Positions 9,525 to 20,689 of a stretch of 64,000 nucleotides of DNA are shown here, piece by piece. The translations under genes and the position numbers were made by a program. Where the stretch lies: assembly GCF_014189455.1 (NCBI RefSeq), contig NZ_CP050299.1, forward strand, positions 558,001-622,000, given 5' to 3'. The first letter of the stretch is position 1; each line of letters begins with the position of its first letter. The notes beneath the pieces were generated by a model. The model did not search any database and was not told the origin of the DNA. It saw only the letters and a list, made by a program, of their open reading frames with translations. The stretch is from Mesorhizobium huakuii. GTDB lineage: Bacteria; Pseudomonadota; Alphaproteobacteria; Rhizobiales; Rhizobiaceae.

Positions 9525-11419
9525 ACGAGTTCAAGCCGGTTCAGTTCGTCGATGTCGCGCTGGAGGGGCAATTCTGGCGCGAGCGGCTTGAGACTGTGCT
9601 GACACGGACCATCCCCACCCAGCACGTCCAGCTTGGCAAGCACGGTATCCTGCAGTCCCTGACATTGCCGAACCCGCCGCCGCTGAGCTCCGCGCCCAAC
9701 CAGCACAATTTCGTGCAGGTGTTCTGGGATTCCGACGCCGGCAAGTGGATCGAGGCGGCATCCTATGCGCTGTCACACAGGCCCGACGCCGACATCGAGG
9801 CCAGGATCGAAAAGATCGTCGACGATCTCGAAAATGCACAGGCTGCCGACGGTTATCTGAACTGCTGGCACCTGCAGCGCGAGCCGGACAAGCGCTGGAC
9901 CAACCTGCGCGACTATCACGAACTCTACAATCTGGGACATCTGCTCGAGGGCGGCATCGCCTACTTCCTCGCGACGGGCCGGCGCCGGCTCCTTGACATC
10001 CTTGAGCGCTATGTCGACCATGTGCGCAAGACGTTCGGTCCGAACCCCGGCCAGAAGCACGGCTATTGCGGCCATCAGGAGATCGAGCTTGCCCTCATTA
10101 AGCTCTATCGCTTGACGGGAGCGAGAAAGCATCTCGAACTAGCGGCCTATTTCATCAACGAGCGCGGCCGCCAGCCACACTACTTCGATCAGGAAGCGGT
10201 CGCGCGCGGGGAGAGCCCTGGGGATTTCTGGGCGAAGAGGTATGAGTACAACCAATCGCACAGGCCAGTGCGCGAGCAGACCAAGGTGGTCGGCCATGCC
10301 GTTCGGGCGATGTACATGTTTTCCGCAATGGCCGACCTCGCGGCGGAACTGAACGACGACGGCCTCAAGAAAGCATGCGAGGTGCTCTGGGCCGACGTCA
10401 TGACCTCGAAGATCTACATCACCTCCGGCTTGGGTTCGGCTGCCGCGAATGAAGGCTTTACTGAAGACCACGACCTGCCGAACGATACGGCCTATGCGGA
10501 GACCTGCGCCTCGGTAGCGCTGATCTTCTGGGCGCATCGGATGCTGCATCTCGATCTCGACGGCCGCTATGCCGACGTAATGGAACAGGCGTTGTTCAAC
10601 GGCGCGCTGACCGGCCTGTCGCGCGATGGCGAGCACTATTTTTACTCCAATCCGCTGGACAGCGATGGGCGACACAGCCGATGGGCCTGGCACACATGCC
10701 CATGCTGCACGATGAATTCGTCGCGTCTCATCGCTTCGGTCGGAGGCTATTTCGTCTCGGCCAGCGAAGACGCAATCGCCTTTCATCTCTATGGCGGCAT
10801 TTCGACGAACATCCGGCTTGCTACGGGAAATGTGTTCCTGCGGGAAACCAGCGCCTATCCATGGTTCGGCTCGATCAGGATCGAGGTCAGCCCTGACGCC
10901 CCGGCCGAGTTCGCCGTGAAGCTTCGCATTCCCGGATGGGCGCACGAAGCCGAAGCCTCGGTCGAGGGACATCCGATCGACGTGGAGGCATGCACCAGGA
11001 ATGGCTATCTTTCGATCTCGCGGCTATGGAATGCCGGAGACACGATCACCCTCGAGCTGCCGATGCCTCCCGAGCGCATCTATGCTCATCCCAAGGTCAG
11101 TCAGGACATCGGCCGGGTGGCGCTCAAGCGCGGACCGTTGGTCTATTGCGTCGAACACGTAGACAATCCCGGAGGGCGAGTGCAGCAGCTCAAATTGCCG
11201 CGAGACGCCTGGATCGAAACGGAGGAGCGGGGCGACCTCTTCGATGGCGTGGTCACGCTCACCGCCCCCGCGAAGCGCGTCGTAGACCAAGGCTGGGGAG
11301 ACAGCCTGTACAGGAATGCGCCGCCCGTCGTTTCCGACTGCAGGCTAATCGCCCTGCCATACTTTCTTTGGAACAATCGGGCGAAAGGCTCGATGCAAGT
11401 GTGGCTGCTGGAAAGCTGA
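9521..11419 (+). CDS. GH127 (DUF1680) beta-L-arabinofuranosidase-like glycoside hydrolase
   Basis: The 632-residue product is a full-length member of the DUF1680/GH127 family, whose type member HypBA1 releases beta-L-arabinofuranose from plant hydroxyproline-linked oligosaccharides. The zinc and catalytic residues of the family can be seen: E327 and C329 in AETCAS, and C395-C396 in WHTCPCC, where the first of the adjacent cysteines is the nucleophile in HypBA1. Other typical parts are FWDSDAGKWIEAA and the helical barrel region YLNCWH. No signal peptide is apparent, so it should act in the cytoplasm on imported sugars. It follows a truncated LacI regulator, and no sugar transporter remains nearby. 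Substrate is inferred from the family. Confidence 0.88.
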   Translation: MNEFKPVQFVDVALEGQFWRERLETVLTRTIPTQHVQLGKHGILQSLTLPNPPPLSSAPNQHNFVQVFWDSDAGKWIEAASYALSHRPDADIEARIEKIVDDLENAQAADGYLNCWHLQREPDKRWTNLRDYHELYNLGHLLEGGIAYFLATGRRRLLDILERYVDHVRKTFGPNPGQKHGYCGHQEIELALIKLYRLTGARKHLELAAYFINERGRQPHYFDQEAVARGESPGDFWAKRYEYNQSHRPVREQTKVVGHAVRAMYMFSAMADLAAELNDDGLKKACEVLWADVMTSKIYITSGLGSAAANEGFTEDHDLPNDTAYAETCASVALIFWAHRMLHLDLDGRYADVMEQALFNGALTGLSRDGEHYFYSNPLDSDGRHSRWAWHTCPCCTMNSSRLIASVGGYFVSASEDAIAFHLYGGISTNIRLATGNVFLRETSAYPWFGSIRIEVSPDAPAEFAVKLRIPGWAHEAEASVEGHPIDVEACTRNGYLSISRLWNAGDTITLELPMPPERIYAHPKVSQDIGRVALKRGPLVYCVEHVDNPGGRVQQLKLPRDAWIETEERGDLFDGVVTLTAPAKRVVDQGWGDSLYRNAPPVVSDCRLIALPYFLWNNRAKGSMQVWLLES

Positions 11420-11475
11420 ATTCGGCGCTGTCGCCGCATGAAGAGCCCTCGTCTCAACTCAAGAATGCCGTCAAG

Positions 11476-11808
11476 ATGCAGTCAAGAAAAGTCTCGGATA
11501 GCATTTTCCCTCATCTCGGGCGCGGTCCAGCGATCCGTGCCCTGGTTTTCGAGTTCCACGACCGGATTGAGACCGGCCCTGCCAACAGGCGGGCAAGGCG
11601 CTGGCTGGGCGGACCCAAAGACTGGTGCGATCAGCTGCGTCCGTGTTTGATAAGACTGCATCCTTCGTTGCCGATTTATGCGGACGTTCATGCGCAGTGG
11701 CTTGAGGCGACGCGGCGGGCACTGGAACCTCGCGCAATCGGTCCACAGTTTGCGGCTCAACTCCACCGGCATCTCACGCAGATAGCCGACGCGATGGTGG
11801 CACGCTGA
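11476..11808 (+). CDS. short truncated-globin-like protein (group II type)
   Basis: The 110-residue frame ends one base into the ATG of the ubiM-like gene. Two pieces resemble group II truncated hemoglobins: GRGPAIRALVFEFHDRIET near residue 15-33 (helix A/B) and RWLGGPKDW followed by LIRLHPSLPIYADVHAQWLEATRRALE (helices F-H, proximal histidine in RLH). The region in between, where family members have helices C-E, is about 25-30 residues too short. Either it is a diverged globin or one with an internal deletion. The start is uncertain: ATG 11476 has no clear ribosome site. Placement upstream of an oxygen-dependent hydroxylase suggests an oxygen-related job. The globin assignment is by eye only. 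Confidence 0.5.
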   Translation: MQSRKVSDSIFPHLGRGPAIRALVFEFHDRIETGPANRRARRWLGGPKDWCDQLRPCLIRLHPSLPIYADVHAQWLEATRRALEPRAIGPQFAAQLHRHLTQIADAMVAR

Positions 11809-12989
11809 TGGCCGGCTCCGACGAGAGTTTCGATATCGTTATCGTCGGAGGCGGGCCGGTCGGACTTTCCTTCGCCGCGTCGCTGGGGCAGAGCGAACTG
11901 AAGGTGGCAGTTGTTGAACAGCAGTCCTTGGAACGGCTGGCGAATCCAGCTTTCGACGGTCGTGAGATCGCGCTGACCTACGCCTCAATCAGAATCCTTC
12001 GCGAGCTCGGCGCCTGGGATGCCATCCCCGTTTCGCACAAATCACCACTGCAAGGCGCGCGCGTGCTCAACGGATCGAGCCCTTTCGCGCTGTGTTTCGA
12101 TCCTCCCAGAGGATCTGGGGAACCACTCGGATTTCTGGTCCCAAATTGTCGCATCCGCGATGCCCTGTTCAAGATCATCCGCTCGCAGGATCATGCCCGG
12201 CTGATATGCGGCCACTCGGTCGTCGGTGCAACAAACAGCCACAAAGGAGCAGTCATAACGCTCTCCGATGGCAGGCAATTGACCGCTCGGCTTCTCGTTG
12301 CAGCGGACTCGCGTTTTTCCGCCACGCGCGACCTGCTCGGCATCGGCGCCGACATCAATCGGCTCGGCAAGGCGATGCTGATTTGCCGGGTAAGGCACGA
12401 GCGCGTCCATCAGCAGATCGCAGTCGAATGGTTCGATCACCATCAGACGATAGCGATGTTGCCGCTCATGGAAGGCGTGTCGTCGCTGCTACTCACTTTG
12501 CCGTTAAACGAGGCCGATAGACTGCTTGCTTTCGACGACGATTTGTTCCTGATGGAATTGACGAACCGGTGTCGAGGGCGCCTCGGAGAAATGGCCTTGG
12601 CAAGCACCCGCCATAGCTATCCGCTGGTCACGACGTGGGCGCACAAGTTCTGGGCACCGAGCGCTGCACTCATCGGCGACGCCGCCATTGGCATGCACCC
12701 GGTGACCGCGCATGGCTTTAACATCGCCCTCAGTGGCCAGAAGCAACTCGCCCATAGAATCCTGACAGTATGTCGCGACCGGCGCGACATTGCCGATCCC
12801 GACATGCTCCACAGATACGAAAGCTGCCTGCGCCGGTCGGCGGCACCGCTCTATCATGCTACGAACATCCTCGTCGGACTCTACTCAGGCGAGCACCCGG
12901 CGGCACGGCTTGCAAGACATGCGGGGCTTCGCTTTGCCCAATATCTTCCCTTTGTCCGCCATGGCATTTCGGCCATGCTTAGGCGATGA
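11808..12989 (+). CDS. ubiM: UbiM-like FAD-dependent ubiquinone 5-hydroxylase
   Basis: This 393-residue flavoprotein belongs to the UbiH/UbiF/UbiM/Coq6 monooxygenases, which hydroxylate the ubiquinone ring. The N-terminal Rossmann motif is DIVIVGGGPVGLSFAASL (about residues 8-25). The second FAD motif with the conserved GD pair is ALIGDAAIGMHPVTAHGFNIAL (about residues 285-305). (Short forms: GGGPVG, GDAAIGMHP.) UbiM rather than UbiH is suggested by the overall sequence feel and by isolation from other ubi genes, so the exact ring position is not certain. It is translationally coupled to the globin-like ORF. Next to a microaerobic oxidase cluster, a dedicated quinone hydroxylase makes sense. 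Confidence 0.75.
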   Translation: MAGSDESFDIVIVGGGPVGLSFAASLGQSELKVAVVEQQSLERLANPAFDGREIALTYASIRILRELGAWDAIPVSHKSPLQGARVLNGSSPFALCFDPPRGSGEPLGFLVPNCRIRDALFKIIRSQDHARLICGHSVVGATNSHKGAVITLSDGRQLTARLLVAADSRFSATRDLLGIGADINRLGKAMLICRVRHERVHQQIAVEWFDHHQTIAMLPLMEGVSSLLLTLPLNEADRLLAFDDDLFLMELTNRCRGRLGEMALASTRHSYPLVTTWAHKFWAPSAALIGDAAIGMHPVTAHGFNIALSGQKQLAHRILTVCRDRRDIADPDMLHRYESCLRRSAAPLYHATNILVGLYSGEHPAARLARHAGLRFAQYLPFVRHGISAMLRR

Positions 12990-13226
12990 AATCACAGACA
13001 GTCTCGACTCCTGCCGTCAGCAATGCTGCGTCCATGTGTCGTTGCGAATGCTCGGAATGATGCGGATCACGCGCGGCGCGGGCAAGACCTCAATGATCAG
13101 CCGGCAATGTTAAGAGGAGGCATACGAGCCGCCGCACCAGTTACCACGCTTATTAGTTAACCCGTCCTTCAGTGGGCTTGCATAGGCTTGCGCTGCGAAG
13201 AAGCCTGGGAAGCAAGCTAGCCGTCC

Positions 13227-15134
13227 ATGGACCTGAAGAAAGAAGACACGCTGGAGGCCAAAATCCGTCAGGATCAGCTTGCTGACCTGAGGGCTGGTCT
13301 CTTCGTGTCAATGCCGATCAGCACCGTCCTCTCAAGCCTTATTTTGACGGTGCAGGCCCTTTCTGGCGGCGGCTTTGGCGCCGCGATCTGGTTCCTGGTC
13401 ATCAATGCGATAAATGTCGGCCGCCTTGCACTCGCCCGTTATCAGCTAAAGCAAACGGGACACCAGGACGATCTGACAGGGATTTCGCCGCGGCTTCGCT
13501 GGTTTGGCATCCTTGCTCTTCTGGCAGGGTTTGCCTGGTCCTTTCTTGCCGTCCTTACGGTTGGATACACGACACCTCACGCACCGCTGCATCTGATTAT
13601 TCTGGCGGGCATCTCAGCTGGTGCTGTTACATACGGCAGTTCATACGCTGCGGCAGCGACCAACTTCATCACACCCCCGCTCCTCATCACAGCGGGGTGC
13701 TTGCTGGCGAAAGGCAACTTTGAAGGGTACGTTCTTTCTTTCGCCGTTCTGCTCTTCCTGGGCGGCCTGGTTCGAGCCGCGTTTGTTGGACAAGCGCGCT
13801 TCCGCGAAGCGAGCCGCCTGAGGCATGAGGCCGAGCGGCTTGCGGCCGAAATGGAGGCCAATTCCAGGCAGGACCACCTGACGGCCCTTCTCAACAGGCG
13901 TGGCCTCGAACACGCTATCGGTCGGTTCGAGACTGCAGACGGCCCCTTCGTTGCAATGCTGATTGATCTAGACGGGTTCAAATCCGTCAACGATACGTAC
14001 GGTCACAGGACCGGTGATGATCTGCTTGTCAGGATCGCCCGCCGGATAGAGCAGGAAGCACCGGAAGGCTCAACGCTCGCCCGAATCGGCGGCGATGAAT
14101 TCGTGCTGTTTTTTCCCTCACTGGTGGATTCGCTTTCTGCCAGTGATCTCGCCTCCAATATCATAGCCAAAATTGCCCGCCCCTATCCTGAGGTCGCGTC
14201 CGTCCGGGTCGGGGCATCGATAGGAATATACTTGGCGGAGAGCCCGGGACTGACAGAAATGTTGTTGCGGGCGGACATCGCCCTTTATACAGCCAAGCGT
14301 CGTGGCAGGAACGAGTTTTGCCTGTTCGATGCCGACCTCGACAGGGAACTGCAACGCCGCCAGTCTATCGAACGCGACCTTCATTCAGCGGTAAAGACGA
14401 GAAGCTTGGCACCCTGGTTCCAGCCCATCGTGAAACTCGACACCGAGGCCGTGGTCGGTTTTGAAGCCTTGCTAAGGTGGTCCCATCCGATTCATGGTTC
14501 TATCTCTCCACCCGAAATCGTCACAGCCGCACGCCAAACCGGAATGCTTCAGCTGCTGACCCAAACGGTCTTCGCCGACTGTTGTGCACTTATCGACGGC
14601 ATGGTGAAAGCTGACTGTCGTGATCTTCGTGTGGCGATGAATGTATCACCGCGCGAACTGGAAGCCGGCGATATCGACGACATGGTTCTGGATGGTCTGG
14701 CGGCAAAAGATCTCCCTGCAACGATGTTCGAAATCGAGATTACTGAAGAATCCCCGGTGGACCCGGACAGGGTGGATGAAAAGCTCGGACGGCTTTCACA
14801 TGCCGGCATTTCCATCGCGCTCGATGACTTCGGCACCGGCTTTTCCACCTTGGCATCGCTCAAGGACAGCCGGATACGCAAGGTGAAAATAGACCAAGGC
14901 TTCATTCGCGGCTTGGCCAAGTCCCGAGAGGATCGGCTGCTTGTCAAAACGGTCATCGATCTTGGCAGGACGCTCGGGATCGACGTCATGGCCGAGGGCG
15001 TCGAAACAGAGGCGGATCGGCAAACTCTGCTCGAGCTTGGCTGCAGAACCGCTCAGGGCTTCCTGTTCTCCAAGGCGGTGCCTCTGAACCAGGCGATCGA
15101 TTTGGCAGTAAAAGAGCACGCAAAGGAATTGTGA
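13227..15134 (+). CDS. membrane-anchored GGDEF-EAL cyclic-di-GMP protein
   Basis: The 635-residue product starts with a cytoplasmic stub and about five hydrophobic segments (residues 25-185), then a diguanylate cyclase domain with an intact GGDEF motif (residues 288-292, RIGGDEFVLF) and an EAL phosphodiesterase domain with the signature EALLRW (E413-A-L). Downstream metal and catalytic stretches (NVSPRELEAGD, EITEE, ALDDFGTGFS, KVKIDQGFI) are intact. Both activities may be present. Its membrane sensor is not a domain I can name with confidence. It probably tunes c-di-GMP for motility or attachment. It stands alone: 237 bases upstream hold no gene, and decayed fragments follow. Confidence 0.9.
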   Translation: MDLKKEDTLEAKIRQDQLADLRAGLFVSMPISTVLSSLILTVQALSGGGFGAAIWFLVINAINVGRLALARYQLKQTGHQDDLTGISPRLRWFGILALLAGFAWSFLAVLTVGYTTPHAPLHLIILAGISAGAVTYGSSYAAAATNFITPPLLITAGCLLAKGNFEGYVLSFAVLLFLGGLVRAAFVGQARFREASRLRHEAERLAAEMEANSRQDHLTALLNRRGLEHAIGRFETADGPFVAMLIDLDGFKSVNDTYGHRTGDDLLVRIARRIEQEAPEGSTLARIGGDEFVLFFPSLVDSLSASDLASNIIAKIARPYPEVASVRVGASIGIYLAESPGLTEMLLRADIALYTAKRRGRNEFCLFDADLDRELQRRQSIERDLHSAVKTRSLAPWFQPIVKLDTEAVVGFEALLRWSHPIHGSISPPEIVTAARQTGMLQLLTQTVFADCCALIDGMVKADCRDLRVAMNVSPRELEAGDIDDMVLDGLAAKDLPATMFEIEITEESPVDPDRVDEKLGRLSHAGISIALDDFGTGFSTLASLKDSRIRKVKIDQGFIRGLAKSREDRLLVKTVIDLGRTLGIDVMAEGVETEADRQTLLELGCRTAQGFLFSKAVPLNQAIDLAVKEHAKEL

Positions 15135-15149
15135 CCGGCACGCGTCGCG

Positions 15150-15500
15150 CAACACCAGTATCTGCCGGGTGAGGCTTTGAACTCAGCAAGGCTCATTCGC
15201 GAGAGCTCGATCAGCGTGTCGCCAAGCCGAGTTGCACTGGGCAAGCAGCGCCCGGCCGGCGACGGAAAGGTGAACTGCACCTGGCGTTCGTCGCGGAGCC
15301 GAGCTGGCGGATGACCAGGCCAGCCTGTTCCATCCGACCAGAGGTATCACCGCGCTCGATTCCAGCGCCAGCATGCACGCGATGGTGCCGACCGACATGC
15401 CGTCCGCCGCCCCGAGCGCATTGAGCACGAGATATCGGGGAGAAGTGATCCCGTCTCGTCGAGCATGGGCTTGTAGTTGTGGCTGATCGCCATGCGCGCA
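15150..15500 (-). pseudogene. MarR-family regulator fragment
   Basis: Minus-strand pieces read as a MarR/OhrR-like winged-helix regulator: AISHNYKPMLDETG (from about 15493), then in another frame TSPRYLVLNALGAADGMSVG and TIACMLALESSAV (to about 15350), then LIELSRMSLAEF near 15200. The order follows a MarR domain (dimer helix, winged helix, C-terminal helix). At least two frame changes break it and the N-terminus is missing. It abuts a TauE/SafE fragment, so two broken genes are joined near 15500. Confidence 0.6.
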
Positions 15501-15502
15501 GA

Positions 15503-15640
15503 TCAGGCGTGATAGGGTGCTGGCGGAACGCCGAACGAAAGCAGCACCGTCGACGAGACCGCGCCGTAAGCCATGCCGAGCGCGGCGTCCACCGCTTGGG
15601 CAGGAAAGCCGCCTATGGCGAACAGAATGAATTCAGTCAT
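15503..15640 (-). pseudogene. TauE/SafE (TSUP) membrane protein, N-terminal fragment
   Basis: An ATG at 15640 opens a 45-codon frame whose sequence (FPAQAVDAALGMAYG, STVLLSFGVPPA) matches the first helix pair of TauE/SafE-type sulfite/anion exporters, which carry the signature Q-x-V-D-G-A-L-G-M-x-Y-G. The frame then stops at 15503. The other six or seven helices are missing, so this is a truncated remnant. Confidence 0.65.
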
Positions 15641-15748
15641 TGGTGTCCGCTATGAAAGTGCCCCCGTATGATGCCCGTGATCGGGCCTGCCCCTCCGCAT
15701 TCTAGAGGGACGCCGCCCCCCTGTGGTCAAAAAGGTTCGCCCAAAGAA

Positions 15749-15774
15749 AAAGGGCGGCATTGCTGCCGCCCTTT
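15749..15774 (-). terminator. rho-independent terminator of groESL
   Basis: AAAGGGCGGCA-TTGC-TGCCGCCCTTT is a perfect 11-bp stem with a 4-base loop. On the minus strand it is followed by a T-rich run (TTCTTT). It lies 26 bases after the groEL stop codon. Confidence 0.85.
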
Positions 15775-15799
15775 CCGTGAATGCGAGGCAATGGCTGGA

Positions 15800-17458
<1,659 letters not shown>

Positions 17459-17519
17459 TTACTCCTGGGCATTTCGCCCGAATTCAGATTGGATGGTGCG
17501 GATGAAAGGCGGCGGCGTG

Positions 17520-17816
17520 TCAGCCGATGATGCCCATGATGTCGGCTTCCTTCATGATCAGAAGGTCTTCGCCATTGAGCTTGACTTCGGTGCCCGACCA
17601 CTTGCCGAACAGGATGCGGTCGCCCGCCTTGACGTCCAGCGGGACGAGCTTGCCGGCTTCGTCGCGGGCGCCGGAGCCAATGGCGATGATCTCGCCTTCC
17701 TGCGGCTTTTCCTTCGCCGTATCGGGGATGATGATCCCGCCGGCGGTCTTCGCTTCGGACTCGACGCGACGAACGACCACGCGGTCATGAAGCGGCCGGA
17801 AATTCGACTTTGCCAT
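17520..17816 (-). CDS. groES: 10-kDa co-chaperonin GroES
   Basis: The 98-residue product is a complete GroES ([17 protein letters not shown] at the start, the mobile loop region [30 protein letters not shown] and the C-terminal DIMGIIG). It caps GroEL during folding. It is the first gene of the operon, with the CIRCE operator 55-81 bases upstream of the start codon. Confidence 0.97.
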   Translation of the reverse strand: MAKSNFRPLHDRVVVRRVESEAKTAGGIIIPDTAKEKPQEGEIIAIGSGARDEAGKLVPLDVKAGDRILFGKWSGTEVKLNGEDLLIMKEADIMGIIG

Positions 17817-17870
17817 TTTTTGGATGTCCCTGGTTCGGATGTTGAACGGTGCTCCGTTGCCGGAGAGTTG

Positions 17871-17897
17871 TTAGCACTCACCAGAGGTGAGTGCTAA
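17871..17897. promoter_or_regulatory. CIRCE element (HrcA operator)
   Basis: TTAGCACTC-N9-GAGTGCTAA is a perfect match to the CIRCE inverted repeat. It lies upstream of groES on the minus strand and predicts HrcA repression of groESL released by heat shock. Confidence 0.95.
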
Positions 17898-18109
17898 CAT
17901 GGCGGTGAGATAGGCCGTCGGCTGGCACTAGTCAAGACGAAGAGGGGACGGGCGAAGAGCAAAAGATTTTGGAATCGGCGCGGAAATGCCGCCCCCTTTA
18001 CGTAAGGAGAAAGCTCTTCCGCATCTTTGGTGCCAGTCGCTCGTCCCACCGGCTCAAACATCGGGGACGGGCCAGAACGGCAGTTCGCCCAGTGTGCTTT
18101 TTCGGTGAA

Positions 18110-18672
18110 GAGCGCGCGGATAGGGCACCGGCAAGTTCCTCGGATGGCTCGTCGGTCAGAACATCGCGCCGCACATTCCGGTGTGGGACAAGAGCCGGCG
18201 TGATGACGTAACCTTCAGCCGCGCGGACTTCATCTTCGATGCGGTCCAGAACAAGTTCATCTTTCCCGCCGGCAAGGCAGAATCGTCGCAACTTCGCGGT
18301 CCCGCGCACACGCAGTGTCAGCGGTGGAAACCGGATCCCGGGCCAGCAACGAGACTGCCAGAGGTGTGAACTCAAGCGCCGCTGCTATCCAAAGACGCCG
18401 GTGCGCGACGTGTTGCGCGTCCACGAAGAGGCACGCGAGACGCCCGTCAAAGCGGATCCGCCCGAGTTCGGACGGTCGCGCAACGAACGAAGCAGGTCGA
18501 GATGCTCTTCGCACGCCTGAAGACCGCGCTCCGCTTCGAACGTAGGGAGATTACGCGGCCTGAGCGGAGCCTGTGACGAGTTCCTCATGGCCGCCACCAC
18601 GCCTGCGACGACTGGTGCGGCTGACCACGCCAACGGTGCCGGCACCAACATGATGGAGGCCAATCTGTAGAA
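18110..18672 (+). pseudogene. IS1182-type transposase, C-terminal remnant
   Basis: Frame-hopping on the plus strand gives pieces typical of IS1182-family DDE transposases: HIPVWDKSRRDDVTFSRADF (about 18170-18240), a cysteine-rich stretch CQRCELKRRC (about 18355), TKQVEMLFARLKTALRFER (about 18490-18550) and GLSGACDEFLMAAT (about 18560). Several frame changes are needed and the N-terminal half with the first catalytic residues is missing. No terminal inverted repeats were found. It separates groESL from the next genes. Confidence 0.75.
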
Positions 18673-18970
18673 TTCTCGTCAATGAGCCAATACAAGCGCC
18701 ATTCATCCGACCGCCGTTACGCCTCCAGACAGGAAGACAGGGATCGCAATCGAGTTTTTCACGGCATCGATCAATTTTTTCGGTTCGGGAACGTGACGTT
18801 GCGCCAGGATGGACATTCTGCTGAATTTCACCTGCCGGCGCTGTTTCGTGGACGCGCTTGGGACTCCCATTTCTATTGCCCGTCTCGGCTCATGCCGGGG
18901 CGGGCTTCTTTGCGTTCTGGGAGGATTATCTAGCTGACCATGGTTCATCGTGGCGGCCATGGAGATCGCC

Positions 18971-19162
18971 TCAGAAGCGGCGCCCAATCGGAAACGTTAG
19001 CACCTGCGCGTTTTGGCGTGGTTGCTTGAACTCTTCGGCGGCAACCGCCTCAATTAACAGGTCCAAGGCTTCGCGTCCCCTCCGGCTCATCGGGTCATCG
19101 CCACGAAGGTAGTGATACGCTCGATCTAAATGCACTCGGGCGGCGGAAAAATCGCTTGTCAT
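18971..19162 (-). CDS. small conserved hypothetical protein
   Basis: The 63-residue acidic-to-neutral frame (MTSDFSAARVHLDRAYHYL, then EALDLLIEAVAAEEFKQPR) is predicted helical. The ATG is preceded by GAGAGG at good distance. I recall similar small proteins in rhizobia but cannot name a domain or function. The stretch between the IS1182 remnant and this gene (18673-18970) shows nothing convincing. Confidence 0.55.
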   Translation of the reverse strand: MTSDFSAARVHLDRAYHYLRGDDPMSRRGREALDLLIEAVAAEEFKQPRQNAQVLTFPIGRRF

Positions 19163-19202
19163 ATGACCCTCTCAGTAGCCGCCCGCATTAGCCGTCTACG
19201 AG

Positions 19203-19739
19203 GTGAGGGTCGCGCAATCGTCAATATCCACAGCGGGATTTGATTTAAATCGGGGATAATCGGGGGAGTAGCCAGGATGCCGGCTGCCTTTTGCGAGAAA
19301 CAGCGTGCATTCGACAGGATCGCCCGGATGTCAGGGGGCTCCGGCCCCAGGCGCGCGAGGAATGCCGAGACCTCGGCCTCGATGTCGGCCGGTCCAGTAC
19401 CGTGGGGGACACTACATTTCGTTCTGCGACATGATCCGCCCTCGAGCCGCAGACGACCACTCGCTGGCGCTCGGTCGGATCATGAATGCCGAGCACCGAG
19501 ACCACCTCTGACCTCCGTCATTCGATGCAGACCTGGCGGACCCGGCCCCGATTTTGCGGCGTAGAGCCAGAGACGGCCGCCAGGTCCCAGGCCGGTTGGC
19601 TGCAAATCACGCTAGGAGGATGATGGGCCACACCGGTCCCGCGGGCGACCTCATCGGCGACACGCAGGCACCTTCGCCATAGTACGCCTGGGCTCGTCCT
19701 CCCGCGGCTTCCTCCTTCCAGGGTTGTGTGCGTCTGCAA
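19203..19739. other. no convincing gene
   Basis: Both strands contain short frames that look codon-like in places (minus strand about 19400-19210) but they change frame and match nothing I recognise. Probably decayed sequence between IS remnants. Confidence 0.4.
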
Positions 19740-20329
19740 AGAGGGGTGGTCATGCGGCTTGACGCAGCACTTTTGCGCAAGTGGTTTTCTGGGAAATGGC
19801 GCAGTTGTTTTCCGTAGGCAGCTGCGGCGCGATAAGGTGCTGGAATTCTTTGCCAAGCAGCCGGCATGCCTGGTCATCATGGAGGCGTGTGGTGGCGCGC
19901 ACCATTGGGCGCGCGAGATCGGCAAATTGGGCATACCGTCCGCCTGATCCCGCCGGCCTATGTGAAACCGTTCGTCAAGCGCCGACGATGCCGCCGACGC
20001 AGAGGCGATCTGCGATGCGGCGCAACGGCCGACAATGCGCTTTGTGGCGGTCAAGACCGAAGAAGCCCAGCCCAGCGGCGGTCGTGTTCAGTGTCCGCGA
20101 TCTGCTGGTTCGGCAGCGCACGCAGGTGATCAACGCCCTGCGCGGTCATCTCGCTGAATACGGGCTGGTGGCTGCCCAGGGCCCGCCCCATGTCGCGAAG
20201 CTCGTCGACCATGTGGAGGATCCGGCAAGCGCTTTGCCGGCGGCGGCTCGGCTGGTTCTCGGCATGCTGGTTGAGACCATGAGAGCGCTTGAGGAACGGA
20301 TCGAACACCTTCAAGGCCGCAGGATATGA
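19740..20329 (+). pseudogene. IS110-family transposase, N-terminal remnant
   Basis: Several frames together give the start of an IS110-type (DEDD) transposase: VVFRRQLRRDKVLEFFAKQ, CLVIMEACGGAHHWAREIGK, HTVRLIPPAYVKPFVK and, in one clean frame to 20329, RDLLVRQRTQVINALRGHL. The C-terminal transposase domain is missing and at least two frameshifts occur. No ends were located. Confidence 0.8.
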
Positions 20330-20689
20330 ACCGGATTAAACAGACGCGTTCTAGCGTGGCCGGGACATCACTATTAGGGGGCGACCTGCCGCCCTCGCAC
20401 CGTGGTATAGCTTGTCCACTGTCGCGATCCCGACAGAATTGTACTGTCGCTAACAACGGTAACCAGCCGCGCAAAGCCAACCTATTCCAATAACAACGGC
20501 TTTTTAGCTGGCATGGCTCTTGCTGCTTGAGCTGTAACGTGCGCTCCGGCAAGAGCCGCTTCCAGCGGATCTCAGACCATTGCGCATATGTAGGCCAAAG
20601 GACTTTCTGCGGCGAGGTCAGGGCGACAATGAGTAATCGTCCCGTTTCACCGAGTTCATTGGACCTGAGTTTATGGAGGAGGTCATACA
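20330..20689. other. leader region of the phosphonate operon, no gene
   Basis: No coding frame is convincing. The promoter of the operon that starts at 20690 must lie here. The only clear signal is the ribosome site GGAGGAGG about 8 bases before the pepM ATG. Confidence 0.5.
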
